From positions 22,681,958 through 22,745,957 of the forward strand of contig NC_133219.1 of NCBI RefSeq assembly GCF_040436345.1: DNA of 64,000 bases, given 5' to 3'. The DNA comes from Pagrus major. Taxonomy: Eukaryota > Chordata > Actinopteri > Spariformes > Sparidae. Every line of letters begins with the position of its first letter. The first letter of the stretch is position 1. Below are positions 33,565 to 47,000 of this stretch, one piece after another. The translations under genes and the position numbers were made by a program. The notes below the pieces were generated by a model. It was not told the origin of the DNA. It saw only the letters and a program-made list of their open reading frames with translations, and did not search any database.

Positions 33565-36500
33565 TCATATGTTGAAGCTTTCTCCACAGCCACATGTGCC
33601 CTTGATGTTGGGATTGTTGAAGACAAATTCACTGGACAGCTTTGACTCCACAAAGTCCATCTCAGTTCCCAGAAGTGTGAGCTGAGCCTTCTTCGCTATG
33701 AACACCCTGACACCTGCAAGAAAGTAGAGCTGTAGCCACTCCCAAGTTCTAGGTCGCTGTGTGTACAATTTGAACATTTCCAACTTTAGCAACCTCTAGT
33801 GGTACAATCAAAAAAAGATACTGTAACACACGGCAATGCATGACATGAATAAAGATGAAAACTGAAAAAAAAATGTGTATTTGTATTTAATCTTTGCTTG
33901 TCTTCATATCCCAAACATTAAAAAATATTTGACTATAAAAAAGCAAGCACAACAACAATTTGTCACTCACCATCCTGCAGCACTTCCTCATCAGATATGC
34001 TTTTCTCCGTGGTGTAGTCCAGTGTGTAAGTAAGTCCATTACAGCCACGCGTTCTCACTCCAACCTTCAAACCGATCTAGAGAGAACCAGAAGGACATTA
34101 GCTTTCCGTGTTATTTATCAATAATTACAGTTTCATCAATTTTGCCGAAAAGGTTATGTATGGCCTTTTTTTGGCCTTCTATTTTTGGTAAAGCTTAAAA
34201 ATGTATCACAGTTAACTTTAAACAACACAAAGAAGGGGAGGGTAAATTATTTTAATGACAGCAACTGTGTTGAAATTTTAGGACGCAAAACAACACAGCT
34301 TGATGATGTGATGTTTCAGTGAATGCAAGCCATAATTACTCACATATTCCGGCTTGTCCTGCAACAATACCCTGATCTTGTTCACAGCTGATGGAGTCTA
34401 AAGAAAACAACAACAGAATATAAAAGGTTAGCACTCACAGCAACAATACACAGTGGATTCAGCTGGAAGCAGTGTATTTTCGCAAAACTGTGACTGTTTC
34501 AAACATTCTGAGCAGAAAAATGACAATATAAAAAGCACACTTTGGTGCAGGTTTAAGTTTATTTGGCTGTTTTGATACACTACACCCCCCCCACTGTGAA
34601 ACATTTCTGTTTCATGTGCTAACACTTACAGGAAATAACCTGCACTCTGAAGCTGCGGCTGTCACTGAGTGAATGTAGGTTTATAACTGAGGGATATCAG
34701 TGTTTGGGCTCTCACGTGGAGGCATTTGGGAGACTGAGACGAACTACATTAGCCACATGGTGCTAATCCCTTTAAGCCGGTGTGTTCATCTGTATGTGTG
34801 CAACTGTGCTGTGATGCCAAATGTACAGTACATCCCAACTGTGTCACAGTCTGCTTCATAACTACACTGTCAACCAAGTGCAATGGGTAATTACTGAATT
34901 GAAGGTCTATGTAGTGTGTGTAGTAGACAGGAACACTTGGATTTTAAGTTCTTGTTTTTCATCTTAATTTATAAATGGTATGATAGCCAAGCACACAAAT
35001 TAGGTAATTTATTATATATTATTACAGTACAATGTGAAGGCATAATATGTTTAATTAACCTTTTGGTAAGATTTAAGTATATCTTTGTCCTTAGTCCCTG
35101 CCAGGTAAAGAAAACAGCAGAACCCTTTATCATCTGCTGTTGACTCGGTGTTGAGGGGTGTCCTACTACATTACTACTTCAGAGCGTTGCCTTTATCAGC
35201 TCAGACCACCATACACACATATTATCTTTCAATAGCACTGTTGGCGGAGCTCGTCATGCTCACCATTAGTGAATGTTTATCCCGCCTGTAACTACAAACC
35301 GTGAACCTGCACCGACAGCCAGCTATACTAAGTGCCTGCTTTGAATTGTTGTTTTTTTTTTTTTTACTTATTTCCTGTTTAATTTCCCCTCAATGTTTGC
35401 TAGTACAGCATCTTGCAACTCAAGACTTTGAAAGGCGCTTTACCTACTTATTTACAATCTTATTTGAATATCACATCGACCACTAACTACTGATAATTTT
35501 CTGGTGTGTTTGCTACATTTAGGCAAGGAAAGGAGAGTTTATTTATAAATAAAGAGATCAGACAGCTAACAGTACATTCGGGGATGGATTGAAAAGGGTG
35601 ACTTGCAACAAATGCCTCAGTACATCCAAAGCAGGGACTTCACAAACAACGTTTTTTTGTAGTTAAGTAGTGGGCCACCACAAGCCTTTCAAAGTCACCA
35701 CTGGTGGTCAATCCAGTTGAGATCTGGTTACTGTGATGGCCACATAATTTGAGTCACAACGTTTTCATACATGCTGGACAATCCAGTGAACCTGTGTGCT
35801 GTGTAGCATGTGCACTGCATGTTTTCCCTCCTTTACAGAATTTTACTTAATTTATCATACCCACTGGGATGCAACAGCCCATTCCTTTTCTCTCTTTTTT
35901 TTGAGATTACAAAGATCAGAAGAAATTGAGGTCAAAGCAGTACACAATGTATATTAAATGCTGAAAATGATATTTTGCTTAGTAGATGAACTTAAGATGT
36001 TCTTTAATGCACACATATTCTGGGCTGGTATTACTCTTATAGATACTGAACTGTTGCTATAATAAGAGAGTACTTTTTATAGACTAAATATATATATGTA
36101 ATCATGTTATATCACTAACAAACTATACCCACCACTGAGTTTCATATTTAAAACGCTGTATAGCTACTTTAATCATTCTGGTCAGGACACTAATCACAAT
36201 AGAGAAGCTGCTTTTGAAAACAGATATATGTCTAAAGGATGAGCATGGGGTTTTTAAGGTTGGGTGTTACTGGGTTCATTATGAGGGCTCCAGTATTTTT
36301 ATGCAGCTTGCTAGTGTCTAAAAGTCAGAATGAGAGAATAAGCGGCCTCTGCTGTATTTAAAAAACAGTTTGCTTGAATTGGAAGTTGGATATACAAAAC
36401 TAAATCACTAGCTTATAAAGATACCTTTACAATCGTCACGCTACATGTTGCAGTTCTTATTAGTTATGTAATACCTTGTTGAAGACGCTATTGTTTCAAA

Positions 36501-37014
36501 ATTGTAGGACAAGGTTAGTTAATACGTCTTGATAGCGATGTCGGTTGAGGAACAGTACAGTCACTGGCACGTTACCAAACAACAGCTTAGCTTAGCATCC
36601 TAGCCGGGGACCAACATTATTAGCTAGAGCAATTTTCCCAACAAAATGTCATGGCTGTATAACAGCACCAGAGTGAATATCAATTAAAATAAGCTAATTT
36701 AAACGATGACATTTCAATGTGACAGGAATGCTTCGCTTAAGAACATACCGAGCTGTACTGCGTGTGACGTTCAAGTCCCAGGGTTGCTAACGTTAGCTTA
36801 GCTAACTTAGGATCACGTAACATTGCAAGTACACAGCGGTCGCCGGTGTTTCCGCCACACTTTCTGAACTGACATGTAGCGAACGGACAGAAAAATGTTG
36901 TACATGAGTTTGTTGACACAGTTTATAACTTACCAGTGTCAGTGCGGCTCTTGTGGGCAATATCTTTCTTTTGCTGACCGCTCGGACGGTCGCTCGCACC
37001 ACGGAGGCAGACAT
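33565..37014 (-). CDS. isca1: Iron-sulfur cluster assembly 1 (A-type carrier), 4 exons, 129 aa
   Basis: Mitochondrial A-type Fe-S carrier/scaffold of the HesB/IscA family, needed with ISCA2 and IBA57 for late [4Fe-4S] assembly. Coding exons (minus strand): 36934-37014, 34344-34397, 33971-34076, 33565-33713. Together they give 390 nt, 129 codons plus TGA, exactly the human length. The basic N-terminus (MSASVVRATVRAVSKRK) fits a mitochondrial presequence. The three conserved metal-ligand cysteines are present: Cys57 in RTRGCNG, and Cys121 and Cys123 in GTCGCGESF near the C-terminus. NNPNIKG just before them is also typical. All junctions are GT-AG. Intron 1 is the longest (34398-36933) and holds only AT-rich sequence with a decayed dispersed repeat. 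The start is the first ATG with a family-like N-terminus and lies just downstream of CCAAT and ETS motifs. The gene is the last one before the satellite array, whose homogeneous part begins about 1 kb upstream of the start codon. Confidence 0.97.
35580..35830. mobile_element. Decayed dispersed repeat in isca1 intron 1
   Basis: Includes CCAGTTGAGATCTGGTTACT and GTGATGGCCACATAATTTGA, which resemble a teleost repeat I have seen before. Boundaries and class are uncertain. Confidence 0.3.
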
Positions 37015-37099
37015 GTTGCTACAGTTAAAATCAAAACATTAAACTGCGCAAGCCTGGAGAAAAAATGGCAACCGCCCCTGAAATGCAGCCCGTTTAATG

Positions 37100-37147
37100 A
37101 TTGGCTTACACCATGACGGATGGGCGCGACAGCCAATGAATTTCCGG
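37100..37147 (-). promoter_or_regulatory. TATA-less isca1 promoter: CCAAT boxes and ETS site
   Basis: Within 135 bp upstream of the isca1 start codon there is a CCAAT motif on the minus strand (37100-37104), another on the plus strand (37133-37137), and a CCGGAA ETS-type core on the minus strand (37142-37147). No TATA box is seen. This arrangement (NF-Y plus ETS) is common for housekeeping and nuclear-encoded mitochondrial genes. Motif reading only. Confidence 0.45.
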
Positions 37148-37627
37148 AGAAGAATCAACTAAGCTTCTACATCCGCTTCTGTTTTGTAACATGTAATATT
37201 ATAGAATTACCGTAAAAATGTTATGTAAACACTACTCAGAATTAGTTAGGGATATTGGGATATTTTATGGTTTTGATGTTTTTGTTTCTTCTGTGACATA
37301 TCTTGGATTAACTGATAAACTTCCAGTACAGTTTCTGGCTCTTTCTACCGGTTTCAAACCGAAGTGAGGTTAGTTTTAGGTTGGATATTGTACAGACATT
37401 TACCCCGGAGACACCCAGCGGCGGTGCGCTAGAGGCTGACTTGGGGACCATCAATAAATTATCCTATTGTTTATTTCATTTACACAAAAACAATGTTTCT
37501 TCATGCTGATATTAGTGAAAATGATGATAAAAAAAACAAAATGATACTAAACTGATTTCATGTAGCACACTTATTTTGACATTTTTATTTTGATTATGTG
37601 TTATGTATTTATTTTGTAAGAGAATGG

Positions 37628-38040
37628 CTTTTTTCAGTAGCTTCCATGTCATGTGGAGCAGTGACTCCAAACCAATGCTGAATTGTAGGCTACCACTACA
37701 CAGGTCAAATAGGAGACACACTGATTTTTAATGGATTTTACTGCTTCTTTTATTTTATATAATATTTTTGTCAAAATTCAGCAGCTATTGTTCAATAGTT
37801 TCCATGTCATGTGACCCAGTGTATCCAAACAAATGCTGAATTGTATTAATAAATGGAACAAATGAGACACACCTCTTGTTATTGGATTTTACTGCTTCTT
37901 CTACTTTGTATGAAAATCTATTATGAAAATTCAGCATTTCCTTCAAATGGCTTCATTATTCAAACAGAAAGTGTTTCCGTCAACGCAGCACCTTTATTCT
38001 CTGATGTTCATCAGTGCATATATATAAAATATAATATATA
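37628..38040 (+). repeat. Decayed satellite monomers at the array edge
   Basis: Two to three diverged monomers of about 150-160 bp. TCAGTAGCTTCCATGTCATG (37633) and TCAATAGTTTCCATGTCATG (37792) correspond to TCAATAGCTTCCAGGTCTTT of the array. TGACTCCAAAC, GAGACACAC and GGATTTTACTGCTTCTT recur in register. Similarity is far lower than inside the array, with no TTAGGG block. This marks the left border of the satellite. Confidence 0.65.
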
Positions 38041-41000
38041 AATATCCAGAGGAATTTGTATTTTTGGTGAATATTTTAAAGAAAAAAGTGGCCATTTTTC
38101 ATGAAAACCTCGGGCCATTTTTTCAATAGCTTCCAGGTCTTTGGACCGATTGACTCGAAATCGCTCCCAAACGTGGTCATATAGCGGCTGAACGAGACAC
38201 AGCAGTCCCCACCGGATTCCGGTGGAATTTGTATTTTTGGCGAATATTTTAGTGAAAAGGGACAGTGTTTCAGGAGACTGGTTTAAGGCTGGGGTTAGGG
38301 TTAGGGTTAGGGTTCCTCTTGGCCGATTGACTCCAAATTGACCACAAATGTCGGCGGTGCTGGCGGAAAGAAAAAAAAAAGCAGTTTTTATTGGATTCCG
38401 GTGGAATTTGTATTTTTGGTGAATATTTTAAAGAAAAAAGTGGCCATTTTTCATGAAAACCTCGGGCCATTTTTTCAATAGCTTCCAGGTCTTTGGACCG
38501 ATTGACTCGAAATCGCTCCCAAATGTGGTCCTATAGCGGCTGAACGAGACACAGCAGTCCCCACCGGATTCCGGTGGAATTTGTATTTTTGGCGAATATT
38601 TTAGTGAAAAGGGACAGTGTTTCAGGAGACTGGCTTAAGGCTGGGGTTAGGGTTAGGGTTAGGGTTAGGGTTATGGGGCTAGGGTTAGGGTTAGGGTTCC
38701 GCTTGGCCGATTGACTCCAAATTGACCACAAATGTCGGCGGTGCTGGCGGAAAGAAAAAAAAGCAGTTTTTATTGGATTCCGGTGGAATTTGTATTTTTG
38801 GTGAATATTTTAAAGAAAAAAGTGGCCATTTTTCATGAAAACCTCGGGCCATTTTTTCAATAGCTTCCAGGTCTTTGGACCGATTGACTCGAAATCGCTC
38901 CCAAATGTGGTCCTATAGCGGCTGAACGAGACACCGCAGTCCCCACCGGATTCCGGTGGAATTTGTATTTTTGGCGAATATTTTAGTGAAAAGGGACAGT
39001 GTTTCAGGAGACTGGCTTAAGGCTGGGGTTAGGGTTAGGGTTAGGGTTATGGGGCTAGGGTTAGGGTTAGGGTTCCGCTTGGCCGATTGACTCCAAATTG
39101 ACCACAAATGTCGGCGGTGCTGGCGGAAAGAAAAAAAAGCAGTTTTTATTGGATTCCGGTGGAATTTGTATTTTTGGTGAATATTTTAAAGAAAAAAGTG
39201 GCCATTTTTCATGAAAACCTCGGGCCATTTTTTCAATAGCTTCCAGGTCTTTGGACCAATTGACTCGAACTCGCTCCCAAATGTGGTCCTATAGCGGCTG
39301 AACGAGACACAGCAGTCCCCACCGGATTCCGGTGGAATTTGTATTTTTGGCGAATATTTTAGTGAAAAGGGACAGTGTTTCAGGAGACTGGCTTAAGGCT
39401 GGGGTTAGGGTTAGGGTTAGGGTTAGGGTTATGGGGCTAGGGTTAGGGTTAGGGTTCCGCTTGGCCGATTGACTCCAAATTGACCACAAATGTCGGCGGT
39501 GCTGGCGGAAAGAAAAAAAAGCAGTTTTTATTGGATTCCGGTGGAATTTGTATTTTTGGTGAATATTTTAAAGAAAAAAGTGGCCATTTTTCATGAAAAC
39601 CTCGGGCCATTTTTTCAATAGCTTCCAGGTCTTTGGACCGATTGACTCGAAATCGCTCCCAAATGTGGTCCTATAGCGGCTGAACGAGACACAGCAGTCC
39701 CCACCGGATTCCGGTGGAATTTGTATTTTTGGCGAATATTTTAGTGAAAAGGGACAGTGTTTCAGGAGACTGGCTTAAGGCTGGGGTTAGGGTTAGGGTT
39801 AGGGTTAGGGTTATGGGGCTAGGGTTAGGGTTAGGGTTCCGCTTGGCCGATTGACTCCAAATTGACCACAAATGTCGGCGGTGCTGGCGGAAAGAAAAAA
39901 AAGCAGTTTTTATTGGATTCCGGTGGAATTTGTATTTTTGGTGAATATTTTAAAGAAAAAAGTGGCCATTTTTCATGAAAACCTCGGGCCATTTTTTCAA
40001 TAGCTTCCAGGTCTTTGGACCGATTGACTCGAAATCGCTCCCAAATGTGGTCCTATAGCGGCTGAACGAGACACAGCAGTCCCCACCGGATTCCGGTGGA
40101 ATTTGTATTTTTGGCGAATATTTTAGTGAAAAGGGACAGTGTTTCAGGAGACTGGCTTAAGGCTGGGGTTAGGGTTAGGGTTATGGGGCTAGGGTTAGGG
40201 TTAGGGTTCCGCTTGGCCGATTGACTCCAAATTGACCACAAATGTCGGCGGTGCTGGCGGAAAGAAAAAAAAGCAGTTTTTATTGGATTCCGGTGGAATT
40301 TGTATTTTTGGTGAATATTTTAAAGAAAAAAGTGGCCATTTTTCATGAAAGCCTCGGGCCATTTTTTCAATAGCTTCCAGGTCTTTGGACCGATTGACTC
40401 GAAATCGCTCCCAAATGTGGTCCTATAGCGGCTGAACGAGACACAGCAGTCCCCACCGGATTCCGGTGGAATTTGTATTTTTGGCGAATATTTTAGTGAA
40501 AAGGGACAGTGTTTCAGGAGACTGGCTTAAGGCTGGGGTTAGGGTTAGGGTTAGGGTTATGGGGCTAGGGTTAGGGTTAGGGTTCCGCTTGGCCGATTGA
40601 CTCCAAATTGACCACAAATGTCGGCGGTGCTGGCGGAAAGAAAAAAAAGCAGTTTTTATTGGATTCCGGTGGAATTTGTATTTTTGGTGAATATTTTAAA
40701 GAAAAAAGTGGCCATTTTTCATGAAAACCTCGGGCCATTTTTTCAATAGCTTCCAGGTTTTTGGACCGATTGACTCGAAATCGCTCCCAAATGTGGTCCT
40801 ATAGCGGCTGAACGAGACACAGCAGTCCCCGCCGGATTCCGGTGGAATTTGTATTTTTGGCGAATATTTTAGTGAAAAGGGACAGTGTTTCAGGAGACTG
40901 GCTTAAGGCTGGGGTTAGGGTTAGGGTTAGGGTTAGGGTTCCTCTTGGCCGATTGACTCCAAATTGACCACAAATGTCGGCGGTGCTGGCGGAAAGAAAA

Positions 41001-44000
41001 AAAAAGCAGTTTTTATTGGATTCCGGTGGAATTTGTATTTTTGGTGAATATTTTAAAGAAAAAAGTGGCCATTTTTCATGAAAACCTCGGGCCATTTTTT
41101 CAATAGCTTCCAGGTCTTTGGACCGATTGACTCGAAATCGCTCCCAAATGTGGTCCTATAGCGGCTGAACGAGACACAGCAGTCCCCACCGGATTCCGGT
41201 GGAATTTGTATTTTTGGCGAATATTTTAGTGAAAAGGGACAGTGTTTCAGGAGACTGGCTTAAGGCTGGGGTTAGGGTTAGGGTTAGGGTTAGGGTTATG
41301 GGGCTAGGGTTAGGGTTAGGGTTCCGCTTGGCCGATTGACTCCAAATTGACCACAAATGTCGGCGGTGCTGGCGGAAAGAAAAAAAAGCAGTTTTTATTG
41401 GATTCCGGTGGAATTTGTATTTTTGGTGAATATTTTAAAGAAAAAAGTGGCCATTTTTCATGAAAACCTCGGGCCATTTTTTCAATAGCTTCCAGGTCTT
41501 TGGACCGATTGACTCGAAATCGCTCCCAAATGTGGTCCTATAGCGGCTGAACGAGACACAGCAGTCCCCACCGGATTCCGGTGGAATTTGTATTTTTGGC
41601 GAATATTTTAGTGAAAAGGGACAGTGTTTCAGGAGACTGGCTTAAGGCTGGGGTTAGGGTTAGGGTTATGGGGCTAGGGTTAGGGTTAGGGTTCCGCTTG
41701 GCCGATTGACTCCAAATTGACCACAAATGTCGGCGGTGCTGGCGGAAAGAAAAAAAAGCAGTTTTTATTGGATTCCGGTGGAATTTGTATTTTTGGTGAA
41801 TATTTTAAAGAAAAAAGTGGCCATTTTTCATGAAAGCCTCGGGCCATTTTTTCAATAGCTTCCAGGTCTTTGGACCGATTGACTCGAAATCGCTCCCAAA
41901 TGTGGTCCTATAGCGGCTGAACGAGACACAGCAGTCCCCACCGGATTCCGGTGGAATTTGTATTTTTGGCGAATATTTTAGTGAAAAGGGACAGTGTTTC
42001 AGGAGACTGGCTTAAGGCTGGGGTTAGGGTTAGGGTTAGGGTTATGGGGCTAGGGTTAGGGTTAGGGTTCCGCTTGGCCGATTGACTCCAAATTGACCAC
42101 AAATGTCGGCGGTGCTGGCGGAAAGAAAAAAAAGCAGTTTTTATTGGATTCCGGTGGAATTTGTATTTTTGGTGAATATTTTAAAGAAAAAAGTGGCCAT
42201 TTTTCATGAAAACCTCGGGCCATTTTTTCAATAGCTTCCAGGTTTTTGGACCGATTGACTCGAAATCGCTCCCAAATGTGGTCCTATAGCGGCTGAACGA
42301 GACACAGCAGTCCCCGCCGGATTCCGGTGGAATTTGTATTTTTGGCGAATATTTTAGTGAAAAGGGACAGTGTTTCAGGAGACTGGCTTAAGGCTGGGGT
42401 TAGGGTTAGGGTTAGGGTTAGGGTTCCTCTTGGCCGATTGACTCCAAATTGACCACAAATGTCGGCGGTGCTGGCGGAAAGAAAAAAAAAGCAGTTTTTA
42501 TTGGATTCCGGTGGAATTTGTATTTTTGGTGAATATTTTAGTGAAAAGGGACAGTGTTTCAGGAGACTGGCTTAAGGCTGGGGTTAGGGTTAGGGTTAGG
42601 GTTAGGGTTATGGGGCTAGGGTTAGGGTTAGGGTTCCGCTTGGCCGATTGACTCCAAATTGACCACAAATGTCGGCGGTGCTGGCGGAAAGAAAAAAAAG
42701 CAGTTTTTATTGGATTCCGGTGGAATTTGTATTTTTGGTGAATATTTTAAAGAAAAAAGTGGCCATTTTTCATGAAAACCTCGGGCCATTTTTTCAATAG
42801 CTTCCAGGTCTTTGGACCGATTGACTCGAAATCGCTCCCAAATGTGGTCCTATAGCGGCTGAACGAGACACAGCAGTCCCCACCGGATTCCGGTGGAATT
42901 TGTATTTTTGGCGAATATTTTAGTGAAAAGGGACAGTGTTTCAGGAGACTGGCTTAAGGCTGGGGTTAGGGTTAGGGTTAGGGTTAGGGTTATGGGGCTA
43001 GGGTTAGGGTTAGGGTTCCGCTTGGCCGATTGACTCCAAATTGACCACAAATGTCGGCGGTGCTGGCGGAAAGAAAAAAAAGCAGTTTTTATTGGATTCC
43101 GGTGGAATTTGTATTTTTGGTGAATATTTTAAAGAAAAAAGTGGCCATTTTTCATGAAAACCTCGGGCCATTTTTTCAATAGCTTCCAGGTCTTTGGACC
43201 GATTGACTCGAAATCGCTCCCAAATGTGGTCCTATAGCGGCTGAACGAGACACCGCAGTCCCCACCGGATTCCGGTGGAATTTGTATTTTTGGCGAATAT
43301 TTTAGTGAAAAGGGACAGTGTTTCAGGAGACTGGCTTAAGGCTGGGGTTAGGGTTAGGGTTAGGGTTATGGGGCTAGGGTTAGGGTTAGGGTTCCGCTTG
43401 GCCGATTGACTCCAAATTGACCACAAATGTCGGCGGTGCTGGCGGAAAGAAAAAAAAGCAGTTTTTATTGGATTCCGGTGGAATTTGTATTTTTGGTGAA
43501 TATTTTAAAGAAAAAAGTGGCCATTTTTCATGAAAACCTCGGGCCATTTTTTCAATAGCTTCCAGGTCTTTGGACCGATTGACTCGAAATCGCTCCCAAA
43601 TGTGGTCCTATAGCGGCTGAACGAGACACCGCAGTCCCCACCGGATTCCGGTGGAATTTGTATTTTTGGCGAATATTTTAGTGAAAAGGGACAGTGTTTC
43701 AGGAGACTGGCTTAAGGCTGGGGTTAGGGTTAGGGTTAGGGTTATGGGGCTAGGGTTAGGGTTAGGGTTCCGCTTGGCCGATTGACTCCAAATTGACCAC
43801 AAATGTCGGCGGTGCTGGCGGAAAGAAAAAAAAGCAGTTTTTATTGGATTCCGGTGGAATTTGTATTTTTGGTGAATATTTTAAAGAAAAAAGTGGCCAT
43901 TTTTCATGAAAACCTCGGGCCATTTTTTCAATAGCTTCCAGGTCTTTGGACCAATTGACTCGAACTCGCTCCCAAATGTGGTCCTATAGCGGCTGAACGA

Positions 44001-47000
44001 GACACAGCAGTCCCCACCGGATTCCGGTGGAATTTGTATTTTTGGCGAATATTTTAGTGAAAAGGGACAGTGTTTCAGGAGACTGGCTTAAGGCTGGGGT
44101 TAGGGTTAGGGTTAGGGTTAGGGTTATGGGGCTAGGGTTAGGGTTAGGGTTCCGCTTGGCCGATTGACTCCAAATTGACCACAAATGTCGGCGGTGCTGG
44201 CGGAAAGAAAAAAAAGCAGTTTTTATTGGATTCCGGTGGAATTTGTATTTTTGGTGAATATTTTAAAGAAAAAAGTGGCCATTTTTCATGAAAACCTCGG
44301 GCCATTTTTTCAATAGCTTCCAGGTCTTTGGACCGATTGACTCGAAATCGCTCCCAAATGTGGTCCTATAGCGGCTGAACGAGACACAGCAGTCCCCACC
44401 GGATTCTGGTGGAATTTGTATTTTTGGCGAATATTTTAGTGAAAAGGGACAGTGTTTCAGGAGACTGGCTTAAGGCTGGGGTTAGGGTTAGGGTTAGGGT
44501 TAGGGTTCCTCTTGGCCGATTGACTCCAAATTGACCACAAATGTCGGCGGTGCTGGCGGAAAGAAAAAAAAAGCAGTTTTTATTGGATTCCGGTGGAATT
44601 TGTATTTTTGGTGAATATTTTAAAGAAAAAAGTGGCCATTTTTCATGAAAACCTCGGGCCATTTTTTCAATAGCTTCCAGGTCTTTGGACCGATTGACTC
44701 GAAATCGCTCCCAAATGTGGTCCTATAGCGGCTGAACGAGACACAGCAGTCCCCACCGGATTCCGGTGGAATTTGTATTTTTGGCGAATATTTTAGTGAA
44801 AAGGGACAGTGTTTCAGGAGACTGGCTTAAGGCTGGGGTTAGGGTTAGGGTTAGGGTTAGGGTTATGGGGCTAGGGTTAGGGTTAGGGTTCCGCTTGGCC
44901 GATTGACTCCAAATTGACCACAAATGTCGGCGGTGCTGGCGGAAAGAAAAAAAAGCAGTTTTTATTGGATTCCGGTGGAATTTGTATTTTTGGTGAATAT
45001 TTTAAAGAAAAAAGTGGCCATTTTTCATGAAAACCTCGGGCCATTTTTTCAATAGCTTCCAGGTCTTTGGACCGATTGACTCGAAATCGCTCCCAAATGT
45101 GGTCCTATAGCGGCTGAACGAGACACAGCAGTCCCCACCGGATTCTGGTGGAATTTGTATTTTTGGCGAATATTTTAGTGAAAAGGGACAGTGTTTCAGG
45201 AGACTGGCTTAAGGCTGGGGTTAGGGTTAGGGTTAGGGTTAGGGTTATGGGGCTAGGGTTAGGGTTAGGGTTCCGCTTGGCCGATTGACTCCAAATTGAC
45301 CACAAATGTCGGCGGTGCTGGCGGAAAGAAAAAAAAGCAGTTTTTATTGGATTCCGGTGGAATTTGTATTTTTGGTGAATATTTTAAAGAAAAAAGTGGC
45401 CATTTTTCATGAAAACCTCGGGCCATTTTTTCAATAGCTTCCAGGTCTTTGGACCGATTGACTCGAAATCACTCCCAAATGTGGTCCTATAGCGGCTGAA
45501 CGAGACACCGCAGTCCCCACCGGATTCCGGTGGAATTTGTATTTTTGGCGAATATTTTAGTGAAAAGGGACAGTGTTTCAGGAGACTGGCTTAAGGCTGG
45601 GGTTAGGGTTAGGGTTAGGGTTATGGGGCTAGGGTTAGGGTTAGGGTTCCGCTTGGCCGATTGACTCCAAATTGACCACAAATGTCGGCGGTGCTGGCGG
45701 AAAGAAAAAAAAGCAGTTTTTATTGGATTCCGGTGGAATTTGTATTTTTGGTGAATATTTTAAAGAAAAAAGTGGCCATTTTTCATGAAAACCTCGGGCC
45801 ATTTTTTCAATAGCTTCCAGGTCTTTGGACCAATTGACTCGAACTCGCTCCCAAATGTGGTCCTATAGCGGCTGAACGAGACACAGCAGTCCCCACCGGA
45901 TTCCGGTGGAATTTGTATTTTTGGCGAATATTTTAGTGAAAAGGGACAGTGTTTCAGGAGACTGGCTTAAGGCTGGGGTTAGGGTTAGGGTTAGGGTTAG
46001 GGTTATGGGGCTAGGGTTAGGGTTAGGGTTCCGCTTGGCCGATTGACTCCAAATTGACCACAAATGTCGGCGGTGCTGGCGGAAAGAAAAAAAAGCAGTT
46101 TTTATTGGATTCCGGTGGAATTTGTATTTTTGGTGAATATTTTAAAGAAAAAAGTGGCCATTTTTCATGAAAACCTCGGGCCATTTTTTCAATAGCTTCC
46201 AGGTCTTTGGACCGATTGACTCGAAATCGCTCCCAAATGTGGTCCTATAGCGGCTGAACGAGACACAGCAGTCCCCACCGGATTCCGGTGGAATTTGTAT
46301 TTTTGGCGAATATTTTAGTGAAAAGGGACAGTGTTTCAGGAGACTGGCTTAAGGCTGGGGTTAGGGTTAGGGTTAGGGTTAGGGTTATGGGGCTAGGGTT
46401 AGGGTTAGGGTTCCGCTTGGCCGATTGACTCCAAATTGACCACAAATGTCGGCGGTGCTGGCGGAAAGAAAAAAAAGCAGTTTTTATTGGATTCCGGTGG
46501 AATTTGTATTTTTGGTGAATATTTTAAAGAAAAAAGTGGCCATTTTTCATGAAAACCTCGGGCCATTTTTTCAATAGCTTCCAGGTCTTTGGACCGATTG
46601 ACTCGAAATCGCTCCCAAATGTGGTCCTATAGCGGCTGAACGAGACACAGCAGTCCCCACCGGATTCCGGTGGAATTTGTATTTTTGGCGAATATTTTAG
46701 TGAAAAGGGACAGTGTTTCAGGAGACTGGCTTAAGGCTGGGGTTAGGGTTAGGGTTAGGGTTAGGGTTATGGGGCTAGGGTTAGGGTTAGGGTTCCGCTT
46801 GGCCGATTGACTCCAAATTGACCACAAATGTCGGCGGTGCTGGCGGAAAGAAAAAAAAGCAGTTTTTATTGGATTCCGGTGGAATTTGTATTTTTGGTGA
46901 ATATTTTAAAGAAAAAAGTGGCCATTTTTCATGAAAACCTCGGGCCATTTTTTCAATAGCTTCCAGGTCTTTGGACCGATTGACTCGAAATCGCTCCCAA

